A stretch of DNA of 32,848 nt from contig JAWQRN010000257.1 of NCBI GenBank assembly GCA_033557685.1, forward strand, positions 1 to 32,848, written 5' to 3'. Source of the DNA: Sperchopsis tessellata (taxonomy: Eukaryota; Arthropoda; Insecta; Coleoptera; Hydrophilidae). The position numbers and the translations under genes were made by a program. Below the pieces are notes generated by a model, which saw nothing but the letters and a program-made list of their open reading frames with translations, was not told the DNA's origin and did not search any database. Shown one piece after another: positions 10,178 through 20,059 of the stretch; positions within the stretch are counted from its first letter, which is position 1, and the number at the start of each line of letters is the position of its first letter.

Positions 10178-10507
10178 AAACCGTTGCTGGCAAAAGCGTT
10201 GCTGTTTTCACAGGCTTAAATTGATACCAATTGATGGACAACACAAGTTCTTTTGTAATAGAATTCATTATTTGAAAATTAAAAATTCAATTTTTAAGAA
10301 AACTACAATTGTAAAAAATCTAATTGTTTCATTACTATGTTATTAAGTTAACTACAAATTTTCATTTTAGTAATCAAAATACTTTAAGAGTACAATTAAA
10401 TATATGTACCTTTTATGGACGATTTTTTAAAATCAGTACAGGAATGCTTAAATGGTTTTAAAAAAAATAATGTTTAGTTAATATAACTTGAAATTTAATA
10501 CAATGAT
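10178..10507. other. AT-rich spacer, nothing recognised
   Basis: Short AT-rich stretch between the tandem array and the - strand Penelope element. No motif seen. Confidence 0.5.
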
Positions 10508-11830
10508 TTAGACTGTGCAAAGACTTCCACGGCCACAGTAACTATCTTCATGTTTTCCGGGAGATAACCGTGTGATGGCTTTTGTTTTTGCCGTTGTTTC
10601 CCCCACTGTTGCAGGGGACATATCAAGACATGTAGGTCTTAAAAGTGCTAATTATTGATTGCTACGTAGCTCTGAAAGGTGCCGACCAACTCTAAAAAGT
10701 GCTAATAATAGAATAACATGTAGCTCTCACAAGTGCTAGTCAAGAAATAAATGGGTTTTTGTAGTTTATCAACTTAAACATATGGCCGACAGGATCTCGG
10801 CAGGGCGTGTCTCTTGTGGAACTTGGTAATTTTGATTAAATATTTTTCCAAGAGGAAGCGAGAGGTATCCCATTATCGCAATTCAGATTTTCCAGATGCT
10901 TCTATATTTTAATGGACCCTCTTATTATTCTAGGTAAGTAGTAATTTTATGTCCTTAAAGAGAATATCATGGCCTGTTTCTAATTTATGTTCTGCTAATG
11001 GAGATTAGAAAAATTGAGATGGGTTTGCCTTTCGTGTTCTCTACAACGATTGGAGACAATTATTTTTGTCTAACCAATGTACACTAAGCCACATCTACAT
11101 GGAATTCTGCAAACCCAGCGGATTTCAAAGGAATTGCAGAAGAAATGATTTCGCTAATTTTCTGTCTTGTTTTGCTCTAAACTTAGATGATATGTCCACA
11201 CAATTCTTTGAACGTTACGTTGAGCTTCAGTAACGTTTATTTGGCGTTACATTTTTTCTATTTAGGCCGTACCAACAAAATTATGCTTCCTAAATCTAAT
11301 GACAATAGAAAAGAGATCGCCCTGAATAGTAGACCCTACCGTCACTGTGTTATTTAGGGAACCTGAAAATTACTGCAGAACCAGCAAATACAACTCGCAA
11401 TTTAGATTTTAAACTAGAATGTTTTAGAACGCAATGGTGGGGTAAATAGTATTTTTTGTTCTCATTATTTATGTCTTGAGTACTTAATTTTGTCATGTGA
11501 CGTAGTGATTCGTACTTGTTGATAAACTCTAAATATTGGTCTTTCAGTTCAGGATTATTGTTAAGTTTTTTTTTCTATAAAAGTAAAATTGTTTGATTGC
11601 CATTTCAACAGTTAACTTTAAAACGACCTGTTTTTATCACTAATTGTGTTTTGTATTAAATGCTCTTCTCAATCAGCTTCCTCACGAAAAAGATTGGTTT
11701 GAGTTGCGCACTCTTCAATTTTCCAACAATTTTCAAGTTGGTCCTCAACATCTGGGAATTAAATTGATGAATTGAATGAATGTGTGTGTTCATGTGCACC
11801 ATGGAACTCTGGCATGCTGATATCAGGAAT
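10508..11830 (-). mobile_element. Penelope-like element, 5'-truncated and degenerate
   Basis: Read on the - strand from about 11830 to 10508. Near 11680-11760 lies sequence resembling the RT end (IVGKLKSAQLKPIFF), heavily broken. At 10950-11135 is the GIY-YIG endonuclease. From about 10640 to 10508 is the 3' region, ending in CCGTGGAAGTCT (10521-10532). That 3' region carries CTTGATATGTCCCC, then CAACAGTGG, GGGAAAC and CACGGTT blocks, which reappear in the palindrome at 18447-18687. The reverse transcriptase core cannot be read with confidence, so the right boundary is approximate. Confidence 0.65.
10950..11135 (-). pseudogene. GIY-YIG endonuclease relic of the Penelope-like element
   Basis: The - strand reads RIPCRCGLVYIG, a stop, TKIIVSNRCREHERQTH, then further frames ending in KQAMIFSL. 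Penelope nucleases typically read 'G-V-Y-R-I-P-C-x-C-G-x-V-Y-I-G-x-T-x-R-S-I-x-x-R-x-x-E-H', so the YIG motif and the R-x-x-E-H helix are both visible, as is the later 'GHDILF' block in degraded form. The in-frame stop directly after YIG kills the protein. Penelope-like elements are the retroelements in which an RT is fused to this nuclease type, so this is diagnostic. Confidence 0.82.
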
Positions 11831-12589
11831 TTAATATCTTATTTATTGTTTGTACTTGTAATTTTATTTCGTTGCGAACCTTTTATAATGTCTTTGGATA
11901 ATGTGGTTATTTAAAAAAATTGATTTTCAAATTTAACCCATTATTCTTCGACCTCTAGCTCAAGATGTTTAAGCTCTAATTCAGAGTGTATTTCGTCCAA
12001 TTTGTCAAAAAGGGGTTCTACTCCGAGAAGGCGAGACTCAATCTCCGATACCTTCTTGTTTTTGTATGCAGAAAATCACCGAATTGCATAAGTTTCTGTA
12101 AAATTTGTTTTCTTTTCATTTCTATTGTTTTGTTAGGTCACGTGTATATATTGTATACAAAATATCAAAAATATTGGCTTTGTAAAAATGTTTGATTTAT
12201 CAAAATGCGTAGACACAAATAAAAAAACTAATAATAATATAAATAATGAGTAGAAAGGATCGAGTTTACTCACTATTGTTTCCATGCTTAATGTTTAAAA
12301 TTGCTTCGTAAATAAAAAAAAATGTTGCTTTGAAGAACCAATGTTGGGGACTCTGTAGTTCTGTCTTTCGAATGTTATAAAATAAAATTCTTCCTTCAGA
12401 ATAAATGTTTTAATTCGACTATATACTTCGACGGATGTAATAGTAGAACGATACAAATGTACATACAATTTTATGTACACACAGCACGCAGGTTTTCCAT
12501 AAAATTATAGTTATAGAAGGCTGAACAGCATCCATCGCCAGTAAGTAGATAACTGAACTGGCTATGAGCTCTATCTCTCACGTTGAGGA
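11831..12589. other. AT-rich stretch, nothing recognised
   Basis: May include decayed N-terminal coding sequence of the - strand Penelope element, but no motif can be read. Short open frames here look like chance. Confidence 0.4.
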
Positions 12590-13135
12590 TCAATCGATGA
12601 TTCCTACGACCCTCTTTTCTATGAGGCGAAACTGTCCTGAAGGCCGATGTGACTCTGATGATGCTTCGCCTCTACACTGCTGCCAACTTTCACCTTGTTA
12701 TTTCCCTTTCTACTGTCTCCACCCAGTAAAGAATTTTGGAATTGATGATGTCTCCTTTTGTGTTTAATGGGGCCACCGACATTTGGCATCATAGATGCAT
12801 TTTGTCCCGTGTAGAGTATAATAGTGTGATCAATGGATTGAATCGCGGTTATCGGGAGGACATAAAAATAAGGATACACAGAGCACAGTATGCGTTTATC
12901 ATGATTTTAGAAATGTGGTGCTCCTCTGACTAATAAAGAGAATAAGATTCGGATGTTCGAAGCAAATATTAAGAGCATCTTGAGGTATAGCAGTGAGTCG
13001 TGGATAATGATGGATACAGTGCTGAGTGGGGTACAGACTTTTATAAACATGTTTGAGGAAGATTCTGAATATCCACTGGCCTGATAAAATACGTAATGAA
13101 AAACTATGGAAAAGTCTAATCAAGAACCAAGCAAG
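12590..13135 (+). pseudogene. RTE-clade non-LTR retrotransposon fragment
   Basis: Blocks on the + strand, in order: CCQLSPCYFPF (near 12678-12712), the RT 'RQGC-x-LSP-x-LF' motif with the RQ altered; then, with the F-A-D-D catalytic region lost, GYREDIKIRIHRAQYAF at about 12851-12900 (family 'D-I-x-x-R-I-x-K-A-R-x-A-F'); KIRMFEANIKSIL with YSSESW (12948-13005), the 'K-I-R-x-F-x-x-N-V-K-S-V-L-L-Y-G-x-E-T-W' block; and, after one frameshift, LRKILNIHWPDKIRNEKLW (13053-13110). This is the C-terminal end of an RTE-type reverse transcriptase with an internal deletion and frameshifts. It cannot code. Confidence 0.83.
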
Positions 13136-13145
13136 CCTGTCTCAT

Positions 13146-13146
13146 A

Positions 13147-13179
<33 letters not shown>

Positions 13180-13200
13180 TATGTATATGTATATATATAT
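13146..13200. repeat. (TA)n microsatellite
   Basis: An uninterrupted TA run passing into an ATAC/ATGT-interrupted run. It separates the RTE fragment from the LOA element. Confidence 0.9.
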
Positions 13201-13261
13201 GCTAAAAAACATCTATATGACACCCTATGCTATGCTAAGGAGTAAACGGACTTAATAATAA

Positions 13262-13990
13262 TAAATAGTTGCACTCTCCAGAGAGTACAGCCTCCGTCTT
13301 GTGTACAACCGTCCAATCCGTTAGTCGTCAGCCAGTTGTTCATTCGTTTGCCAGTACCTCCATAGTTTGTATTGTTTTTGTTGTCATGACTATTGCCACG
13401 TCGTCTGCAAACCCTACGATCTCTGATTTTTCTAGCAGGTCCAGATTAAAATTCCGTCATACATGATGTTCCACAGAAACAAACCAAGAACTGAACCTTA
13501 TGGAACTCCCGCCGTAATCTTGTATACTTATCTCCTTCCTCTGTGTTATAAACAATCATTCTGTCTACCAGGTAGCTATCGACTATCCTTTGTAGATATT
13601 CGGGTGTTTGCCGCTCTGTTAGTGCCTCCACAAGGTTTTCTTATGTGACCGAATTAAAGGTAATCCGAACATCCAATGTAACAAGTTCACAATATCCTTT
13701 GTATTTGCAGAGCCTGGTCATCACTTTTTTAGCAACTTTAATGGCCTTGCTAGTTGCATCCACTGTAGACGGCCTCTGCCGAAAACCAAACTGCTTCTAT
13801 GAGCAGCCACTTCAATCATCTCGAAATATGATACGGACCTGGCGCCTTCCCAGATTGAAACTGTTTATCTGCTTCTTGCAGCTCCTCCACTGTAAATATT
13901 GGGACGTGGGCCTTCTCTCGTTCCGCCGTTGCTTTTCCAGGAATCTGTTGTCTTATACTTTAATTCAAATCCACCAGTAACCCTGGATCT
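13262..13990 (-). pseudogene. LOA/R1-like reverse transcriptase relic
   Basis: Readable - strand blocks: KQFGFRQRPSTVDATSKAI and KVAKK (about 13800-13720), then YLQRIVDSYLVDRMIVYNT with EEGDKYT (13594-13520), GSVLG with LWNIMYDGIL (about 13498-13450), and, after a frameshift, SEIVGFADDVAIVM (about 13427-13385). FADD, the catalytic YxDD-equivalent, sits at 13400-13411. The text 'R-I-x-x-S-Y-L-x-D-R' and 'Y-D-G-(L/I)-L' is typical of the LOA/R1 group. Stops and shifts are numerous, and the first third of the domain is deleted. Confidence 0.85.
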
Positions 13991-14089
13991 CCGTCTTGCT
14001 TAATACGCAGCAAGTATCCTTGCTGTTTTCTGGTCCCAAAGAATTCCCTAAATTTCTTTCCGTTCAGTTTCCATAGCACCCATCCATTC

Positions 14090-14600
14090 TGCGCCACCGT
14101 TGGGCATTGTGAATATCAAACATAATATACTAATGGCCACTTAACATTATGTCCTCCAGAACTATCCAACCCGATGATTTGGCTGAAACACCACTCGCAG
14201 CAAAGGTAGCGTCCACCACTGAAACTCCAGAACCGTGCCTAATGGTGTAGGCTGATCCCGTATTAAGAACGATGAGGTCCAGTCTAGCTGGCATTTCTGA
14301 GAGAGCATCTCTGTGATCCAGTCGTCTGGAGCTCCATTCTGGTGACTAACAGTTAAAAACGTCCACCACTAATATATTGCCTTTTGCGTTTTGGTACTGT
14401 CTTCCAGATTACCAAGTTGGTCCACAAAATTTTCATGTGTCATTGAGAGAAAAATAGCAACTAAAAATTATAACCACTTCTATATTCACTCACACAAATT
14501 TTATTGCTAGTCGAGCAACCTCATGGCTGGTTAGATATCTGTTCAGGACTACAATTACGACCCTAGCCATTGTGTTCTGGAACCATAATCCTGTTTATGG
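14090..14600 (-). pseudogene. LOA/R1-like endonuclease (EEP) relic
   Basis: The - strand reads ARVVIVVLNRYLTSHEVARL near 14574-14515, the start of ORF2 (family 'x-V-x-Q-x-N-L-N-R-x-x-x-A'). Further on come LDLIVLNTGSAYTIRHGSG and VSVVDATFA near 14290-14200, followed by SGWIVLEDIMLSGHY. These are the C-terminal half of the exonuclease-endonuclease-phosphatase fold that nicks target DNA, where 'S-x-x-D-x-T' and 'S-D-H' carry active-site residues. Here the final S-D-H reads S-G-H, and frameshifts split the domain. Confidence 0.8.
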
Positions 14601-14829
14601 ATTCCTATATTGCTTACTTATTAACAACTTTACTGTCAGCATGAGTAGATCCTGCGCTTCGCGGCCCTTGCCCTGGTTTACCTGCCCCCACCTGATCATT
14701 TTCAGGCTTTCTGTAATTTCTTTTGGAATGACTGACACTGCCAATCATATGTTGTGCCCCACACGTTTGCTTGTTCTCATTGCATATTACATAGAAAGAC
14801 TCTTTTACAATCTGCCAAGGTGATTTTAC

Positions 14830-15219
14830 CTACCACATAGTCAACACATTTCAGTTCGGACTTCTCTTAAATCAAGTGCCATGTGGCCGAATCCCAAGTA
14901 GCAGAAGCATTTCTTGACCTCAACTCTCTCTCTGACCCAGCACCTGATCTTGAGTTATCCCGCTTTTAGTACAGTTCATGACCTGCATATCACCAAATAC
15001 TTTTTTGAGCGTCATAACCTTTATAGTATCCAGTTCTCCGGCAATTACCCTGGTTGCACTCAACACTTCAGCCTCCTCTGTGGCTCCATCCAAATCCTGT
15101 ACCGCTAAGCTCATAGTCTGGTCTAATGTACGAATATTTGCTCCTTCTCCTAGGGCTGCAGCCATGCTCATCCTCAGTTCTTTTGCTTTGTCGTTTCTGT
15201 TTTTCAATTCGATAAGCAT
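14830..15219 (-). pseudogene. LOA/R1-like ORF1 (gag-like) relic
   Basis: From 15219 down to 14920 an uninterrupted 99-codon frame reads Lys/Glu-rich helix, then ALGEGANIRTLDQTMSLAVQ, DLDGATEEAEVL and KVMTLKKVFGDMQ. This is the RRM-like 'V-x-x-L-x-x-x-x-x-L-x-I-x-D-L-D-x-x-T-x-x-x-E-V' region of R1/LOA ORF1 proteins. Past a frameshift at about 14918 the CCHC zinc knuckles remain as LGFGHMALD and C-x-x-C-G fragments (about 14905-14830), with some Cys lost. ORF1 protein binds the element RNA. The stretch at 14920-15219 is the longest intact coding piece of the element. Confidence 0.85.
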
Positions 15220-15286
15220 TTCACCGGCTCTTAGCTATATAATTGGCTATAATGCATGAAGAATTTTTCACTTGCCTTTGGAAGTA

Positions 15287-16010
15287 TTGGAGGAACCAGA
15301 AAGTAATGTCGTTTTTTTTACATTAAGTTCAAACAAATAAATTTTTAACTTGTTTTTATTTTTAATGAATGATGTAATCACCCTCGTTATTAAAAACCTT
15401 TTACCATCTAGTGTACAAAATTTCAATGCCGGATTGATAAAAATCAATTGGTTTTTGAGCAAAATATCCGGAGGTGGCATAATGGATATCATCTAAATTT
15501 TAAATTTTTTGTTTCACATAGAAAGTGTTGTACCGATCGGATTAAATGGAAGTCTGATTGTGCAATGTCGGGCGAGTATGGTGGGTGAGGTAGTACATCC
15601 CACCCTAATTAATTCATTTTTTCCAAGGTTCGTCTTGCGCATTGCGGTCTAGCATTATCGTGTTTCAGAATAAGCCTTTTCTGTTGACAATCGGTGGACA
15701 CTTTCCAATTAGATTAATTTACTCAGTCCAATTGTTCACAGTAAAGGGTCTGCATTCACAGTTTGTCCAGGTTTCAGCACTACAAAATGAACGATTCCGC
15801 GAACACTCAACCAAACACACAAAAGCGTCTTTTTGGGATGAAAACCTGGCTTAGCAGTACTTCGTGGCGATTCATTCGGAGAGAGCCCCTGCCTTTTGCG
15901 TAGCATAGAGGACCCATTTTTCATCTCCAGCGATCAAAAAACACTTCTGTATTGTGCTGTCGAAGCAATAAGTTGCATGTGGTGGATCGGTTAACATTGG
16001 ATGGTACACC
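15287..16010 (-). pseudogene. Mariner transposase relic with one terminal repeat
   Basis: The - strand carries ARQHNTEVFFD-like text (about 15965-15930), then LRKRQGLSPNESPRSTAKPG and FHPKKTLLCVW (15910-15820), GIVHFVVLKPGQTVNADPL (about 15800-15740), KRLILKHDNARPQCARRTLE (about 15680-15625; HDN = second catalytic Asp) and LPHPPYSPDIAQSDFHL (about 15598-15545; SPD = third Asp). HDN and SPD are 34 residues apart in the family (DD34D). The first block, normally G/C-D-E-K-W, is broken by a frameshift. The N-terminal HTH and the second terminus are missing. The 3' terminus is preserved at 15287 as TTGGAGGAACCAGAAAGTAA, next to a TA. Confidence 0.9.
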
Positions 16011-16279
16011 AAGGTTGGTTAAGAGTGTTTGACAGTTCTTAATACTTAAAACACAGTTCTGAAAGAATTTGATTTTGATAACATAACAAATGCACAAACA
16101 AGGCGAGGTGGGTTCAATAAGAACGCAATTTGCTAATTAGTTCATATCTGAAACTGGATCAGTTTTTTGTAAAATAAAGCTATAAGTAATTCTATATTTT
16201 ACGAATTATGAGCAGACCATGATTAGGAAAGAGAAATCTTTAATGATAAATTTGAGTTTAACATATTTAAGTATTGCAC

Positions 16280-16416
16280 AAGTACATATAAACAATGCTT
16301 ATAGATTCCAGCAAAACAACGACCTCAAGTACACAACCAGGTTTGCAAAACCACTCATTTTACTTGAACCCAAGAATTATTCAGTACTCCTGCTCAAACT
16401 TGGAAGAACATGGGGT
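16280..16416 (+). pseudogene. Probable Tc1-like transposase scrap
   Basis: NAYRFQQNNDLKYTTR at about 16291-16340 resembles the Tc1 block 'F-Q-Q-D-N-D-P-K-H-T-A', with the catalytic D read as N. A TPAQT block near 16387-16402 is at the right distance to be the degraded 'T-P-P-Q-S-P-D-L-N-P-I-E' motif. Only about 45 codons can be aligned, and the family call is moderate. Confidence 0.5.
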
Positions 16417-16417
16417 G

Positions 16418-16735
16418 TTGCACAGAATAAGGAACTCTGAAAGTAACATTTTTCTATAGAAAAACATGAAATATAGACATTTTTAAGCAAAATGAAACTT
16501 TAAAATTTGCGGATGATTCACACATTTCTAAAAGTATAATATTAAATTTGGAATTATTTCTCTCCGCGGAGAGTTATTTCAGTCCACCAAAAACGGGAAA
16601 ATAGCTCTTATATACTATGTAAATATAGTACATTATGCATCCTCACCTTAAACGTTTCTATGATGCATCCCAAAGTCAATCATGGTATTATTTTTAAATT
16701 TCACCTTCAAACAAAAAGTTCCTTATTCTGTGCAA
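16418..16735. repeat. MITE-like element with perfect 19-bp inverted ends
   Basis: TTGCACAGAATAAGGAACT at 16418-16436 is exactly the reverse complement of the sequence at 16717-16735. The 280 bp between them code for nothing. The ATAAGGAAC core is like Tc1-type termini elsewhere in the window (TTAAGGAACC), so this may be a small non-autonomous Tc1-related element or the ends of a deleted one. I see no clear TA duplication directly outside the 19 bp, so the true ends may lie further out. Confidence 0.65.
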
Positions 16736-17420
16736 GACCGAGAATATGAATCCCTGTTCTAATTTTGCGTTAAATAATTTTTTGTGAAAGGGGTATCATG
16801 AAGTTATTAAAATAAAGCTCAAGTGCTCATTCTTTGAATTGTTTCAATTTAAAGTAAGTGTCAAAATGGGCAAGTAATATACATGTCAAATTTATAATGA
16901 AATCTATAGTGCGGTGACTATGGCTTCAGTATTTGTCAATGTTAGATTATTAAATTAGGTTAGTATTAAACCATTCAATTAGTGACATACACTTAAATGT
17001 CACTTCTGAATTTTTAAACCTGAAATTTTTTAGAACAAATGGAAATGCGTTTCTAATTTTATTGATATGGATAATGGGTATTTTACAAAATATTAAGTAT
17101 TTATTTAAAAATACACTAGATTTTTGTATCAACCGTTGATGTACCTAATAATTTCAATATTTAGAACAGAATATGATTTGTACATAGGTAAACCTATGTT
17201 TTTCACTTTCTATGAAAAATCCTAAAAAATTAATTTTGCTTCTTTTTTTGTAAGTTTTTTGTCATAAGAGTAGAAGTTAAATATATTAAGAGTATTGGAT
17301 TGACTAGGTTCACAGGCTTGGAAATTCGCAAGTTCCTTGATCATATTATGTATAAACGTAATTCACATATTGCCAAATTAGAATTTATTATGATTTCTTT
17401 AATGTGTTTTTTTTTTACAG
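16736..17420. other. Intron 1, distal part: nothing recognised
   Basis: AT-rich sequence leading to the exon 2 acceptor. No TE motif is visible. The pyrimidine run at 17404-17416 serves as the polypyrimidine tract of the acceptor. Confidence 0.5.
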
Positions 17421-17681
17421 CGCAGCCAGAACAGTAACTTCAGCTCAGCCATTGATCTCTAATAACTCACACAATTCTCAACAGATGGTCAATTCGAGAA
17501 GAGTCCTAAGACCTCGTACTGAACCCCGTAGTTACGTAGAAAGTCCTGACGTTCTCATTAATGGTAGTCTTGATAAGCCTTGTACCAACGGAAACGCAGA
17601 TTACAGCAGTGATTCCAGTGAAGGGGAAATGCCACCACTAGCTCCCATCAAGGAACTCAGCCCCTCCCAACTCCGACAGAG
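17421..17681 (+). CDS. simj: p66/GATAD2 (simjang) coding exon 2
   Basis: The acceptor is a pyrimidine run ending in TTTACAG at 17408-17420 and the donor is AG|GTAAAT at 17682. The exon is 261 bp and enters and leaves in phase 2. It codes for a low-complexity Ser/Asn/Gln-rich stretch, then SRRVLRPRTEPRSYVESPD, an acidic Ser-rich patch (DYSSDSSEGEMPP), and LSPSQLRQR. That last block is the lead-in to the conserved CR1 helix in exon 3, matching the pre-CR1 region of GATAD2 proteins, which is disordered, acidic and ends just before the helix. It has no stop or frameshift over its 87 codons, in contrast to every TE relic around it. Codon composition is more balanced than the flanking introns. Confidence 0.88.
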
Positions 17682-18144
17682 GTAAATATAATTGTTAGAT
17701 TTATTAACCAATTTTTATATTTTAACTCTTCTACTTATAACATAAAAAACTATTTTTATTTTCAAATGAATTTTGTTGAAAAATAACAATGGAAAATTAA
17801 CCTCAAATGCCAAGAAGTAAGAAAATATGCTGTGGGCAATTACGTAAATAGAATGGTACAAGGGGTATTTTACACAAAATATTCCATAATTCTGCTGGGA
17901 AACCATTTCCTATGATTCATATTGTAGCATTCCTATTTCTCATCAAAAATAATGTAACTAACATTTTCAAATAACAAGATTCACTAAAATTAATTTTTTC
18001 CACATGCAATGTTTCAGTATATTAATAAAACCATTGGTAATATTTCATGTTCAACATTTATATAAAATTGAAAAAAGTAGTAAAATGTTTATAATAACGA
18101 AAATAAAATAAAATTGGAATAGAAAAGATGAAGAATACTGGAAA

Positions 18145-18145
<1 letters not shown>
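17682..18145. other. Intron 2, proximal part: nothing recognised
   Basis: AT-rich sequence between the exon 2 donor and the AT microsatellite. No motif seen. Confidence 0.5.

Positions 18146-18180
<35 letters not shown>
18146..18180. repeat. (AT)n microsatellite
   Basis: Uninterrupted alternating TA run. Confidence 0.95.
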
Positions 18181-18184
<4 letters not shown>

Positions 18185-18308
18185 TATTATATCTCAGCTT
18201 TGGATTTGAAATGGACAAAATTTGACGTTGGCCATTTTTAAATCTATCTATTGATTGAGTAGTACTTAAAAGATTATGTACTTAGAGAACCTTAGTAATG
18301 CATTATAT

Positions 18309-18893
18309 TGTTATGTTTTAATGAGTTCACAAATAACAATTTTAAAATGTATTTATTTTAAAAGTGAATAGTTTACTATGACACAATAAATTACAGCAAC
18401 AGTAGATTACAGTATTAAATGTAATAGACTTCCACGGTTATTACCTATATGAATGTTGTTTATAGGTTGAAATCGTGTAGAGGTTCTGATAAGCGCCGAC
18501 GTTTCATCCACTGTTACAAGGGACATTCTCAAGGTGAGTGATGTTACTTCAACGAATGAGTGCATTGACTTCATTCGTTGAAGTAACATAACTCGCCTTG
18601 AAAATGTCCCTTGCAAACAGTGGATGAATCGTTGGCACTTATCAGAACTTTTACACGGTTCCTACTAGAAAACAACATTCAAATACACTACAGTGTATAT
18701 AGCGGTTTATATTGAGTATATTAATTTGTCCAAACAGTTGCGCTTCTGCATAATTACGTAGTAGCACACCCCTTTTCGCCAGTCTGCCCTTGGCTTATAT
18801 CACCGTGTAAATGGTTCTTAAGAATATCGAGAATTCTCTGGGCTGTTCCTGGATGCCCTTTGTCTCATATCTTGTGGATTTTAGTTCGTACTT
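18309..18893 (-). repeat. Gypsy copy B: 3' LTR, interrupted by the palindrome
   Basis: Blocks shared with the 5' LTR in order: GTTTTAATGAGTTCACAAAT, then TAAATTACAGCA, GTATATTAATT, GTTGCGCTTCTG / CTTGCGCTTCTG, CGTAGTAGCA and GGCTTATAT. The block from about 18418 to 18687 has no counterpart in the 5' LTR or in copy A and is an insertion. The LTR homology stops at about 18893, before the terminal CTCAGTGG...GTAACA segment, so the inner end of this LTR is deleted into pol. Confidence 0.8.
18447..18687. repeat. Palindromic (foldback) insertion with Penelope-like 3' motif
   Basis: Arms 18447-18559 and 18571-18687 are imperfect reverse complements separated by an 11-bp spacer. The innermost GTTACTTCAACGAATGA is identical in both arms. 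Each arm contains the block CTTGA-AATGTCCCTTG-AACAGTGGATGAA (on the - strand for the left arm, 18495-18533; on the + strand for the right arm, 18597-18636), and the left side adds CCGTGGAAGTCT (18426-18437 on the - strand). The same blocks form the 3' region of the Penelope-like element at 10508-10640. The insertion is therefore best read as two Penelope-type termini in inverted orientation. Confidence 0.75.
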
Positions 18894-19420
18894 CTATATT
18901 GAGAGTTTCGTTTAGTGGATCTTAAGTCCCCAAGTAATATTATTTCACTTCTAAAAAACACTCTAGCTGGAGTTTGCTGAGTTGTTTCATTTACAAATAG
19001 ATGGATACTTTGGTCCCAATCTATTTGGAAACGACTTTGGATAATGCTGAGGGTGTAAAGGTGTTCGCGTCTTCTATATCCCAAATAGCTTGCAGGTCTC
19101 CTGGAACAACGTCGATTCAATGTTTCTTCCCTGATAAGAATAGAGTTCCAGGGGCAACCCAAATCTACTGAAAAACTTTTTAACTAACACTTCTGCAACT
19201 GTCAAGGCTTCCCGGTACAGTAGGGTATATGCTTCAATCTATTTACTAAAATAATCCATGGCGACTAGTATGTAAGTATCAGTCTCTGGGAACGGCCCAG
19301 TTACGTTATATTGCTTGATTGGAGCCTTTCTTATTCTTCCCGAACCATTAGATGCTGCACAGGTATTGTATTGTCGATATCATTATGACAGTTCTCACCC
19401 AATATAATAATTCCTGAACT
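18881..19420 (-). pseudogene. Gypsy copy B: integrase relic
   Basis: The - strand shows GPFPETDTYILVAMDYFSK (about 19293-19238), the integrase core with the first catalytic Asp in 'A-M-D-Y-F-x-K'. In another frame come IDWDQSIHLFVNETTQQTPA and RVFFRSEIILLGDL (about 19019-18918), equivalent to the family's 'W-D-x-x-I-P-L-F-L-x-A-Y-R-S-x-V-H-E-T-T-G-x-T-P-A-x-V-x-F-G-R-E-L-x-L-P'. The middle of the core is degenerate, and the C-terminal chromo-like tail is missing where pol runs into the 3' LTR. The enzyme would insert the element cDNA; this copy cannot make it. Confidence 0.87.
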
Positions 19421-19479
19421 CTATTGTTTTTCTTACATGTAAAGGCTATATTATCATACCCTGGGACAAATCTTTGATA

Positions 19480-19990
19480 GTAAGTATGGAGTCTCAGAAA
19501 ACTTCATATATCTTGTTTTTTCCTCGGGGTTGGCCATATCTCAACTGCCGAGGTTTTATCAGGATCTGTTGCTAGACCGCTAGATACCACATATCCTAGA
19601 TGTTTGACTTTCTTCTTGAATTGGCACATTATCAGACCTAATTTCATGTGTTATCCATAAGTTTTTCAAAGGTTGCTGGTGCATTGCATGGTACAATCAG
19701 CCCTGATTCTGTAGTAAAAGCTGTCTTCTCGATTTTTAAGATCTAAGTCTAATCATATAGTCTATGCCAAATCTAGTCAACTCATTTTTCTTTGATACTA
19801 GAGCAACTGGAAGTGATCTTCCGCTTCTTTATGTTCAACCAGAGGTAAGCACCTTGAATGCTGTTTAATTACGGTGGTATTACCATTGTCGATCTTGTAC
19901 TGTACCATATTTGTACAACTATAGTCCTCTCTGGTGGCAAATAGAAGATTTAGCACTTGTATTTTCTTCTAAGATTTATCACATGTTTTT
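19480..19990 (-). pseudogene. Gypsy copy B: reverse transcriptase relic
   Basis: Readable - strand blocks: NMVQYKIDNGNTTVIKQHSR, then CLPLVEHKEAEDHF (about 19910-19820), which is the pre-RT 'H-x-I-D-T-G-D-A-x-P-I-R-Q-x-P-R-R-L-P' linker; PCNAPATFEKLMDNT-like text (about 19695-19650; family 'G-L-x-N-A-P-A-T-F-x-R-L-M'); and KKVKHLGYVVSSGLATDPDK then TSAVEIWPTP (about 19615-19525; family 'L-G-H-x-V-S-x-x-G-I-x-x-D-P-x-K'). The palm segment with the catalytic YVDD is missing and RNase H is not readable. The RT is internally deleted. Confidence 0.85.
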
Positions 19991-20059
19991 TCTTCTGTCG
20001 GTGATGTATTCTTCAAATTATCAACAATATTTGTTTTAATTTCTTCACGTAATTTTCAC

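Larger units (their letters stand above)
13262..15260 (-). mobile_element. LOA/R1-like non-LTR retrotransposon, internally deleted
   Basis: On the - strand the order is that of a complete two-ORF non-LTR element: gag ORF1 (15219 to 14830), apurinic-type endonuclease (about 14600 to 14090), then reverse transcriptase (13990 to 13262). The RT lacks its N-terminal palm/fingers. About 13990-13820 reads as the pre-RT linker (EELQEA-like, FQSGKAP-like) and jumps straight to KQFGFRQRPST. Sequence ends shortly after the thumb near 13262, so the C-terminal part is also gone. A mariner element abuts the ORF1 side at 15287. Confidence 0.85.

Noticed and set aside
12619..12879. 86-codon - strand frame
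   Set aside because: Antisense to readable RTE reverse transcriptase blocks on the + strand, so a shadow.
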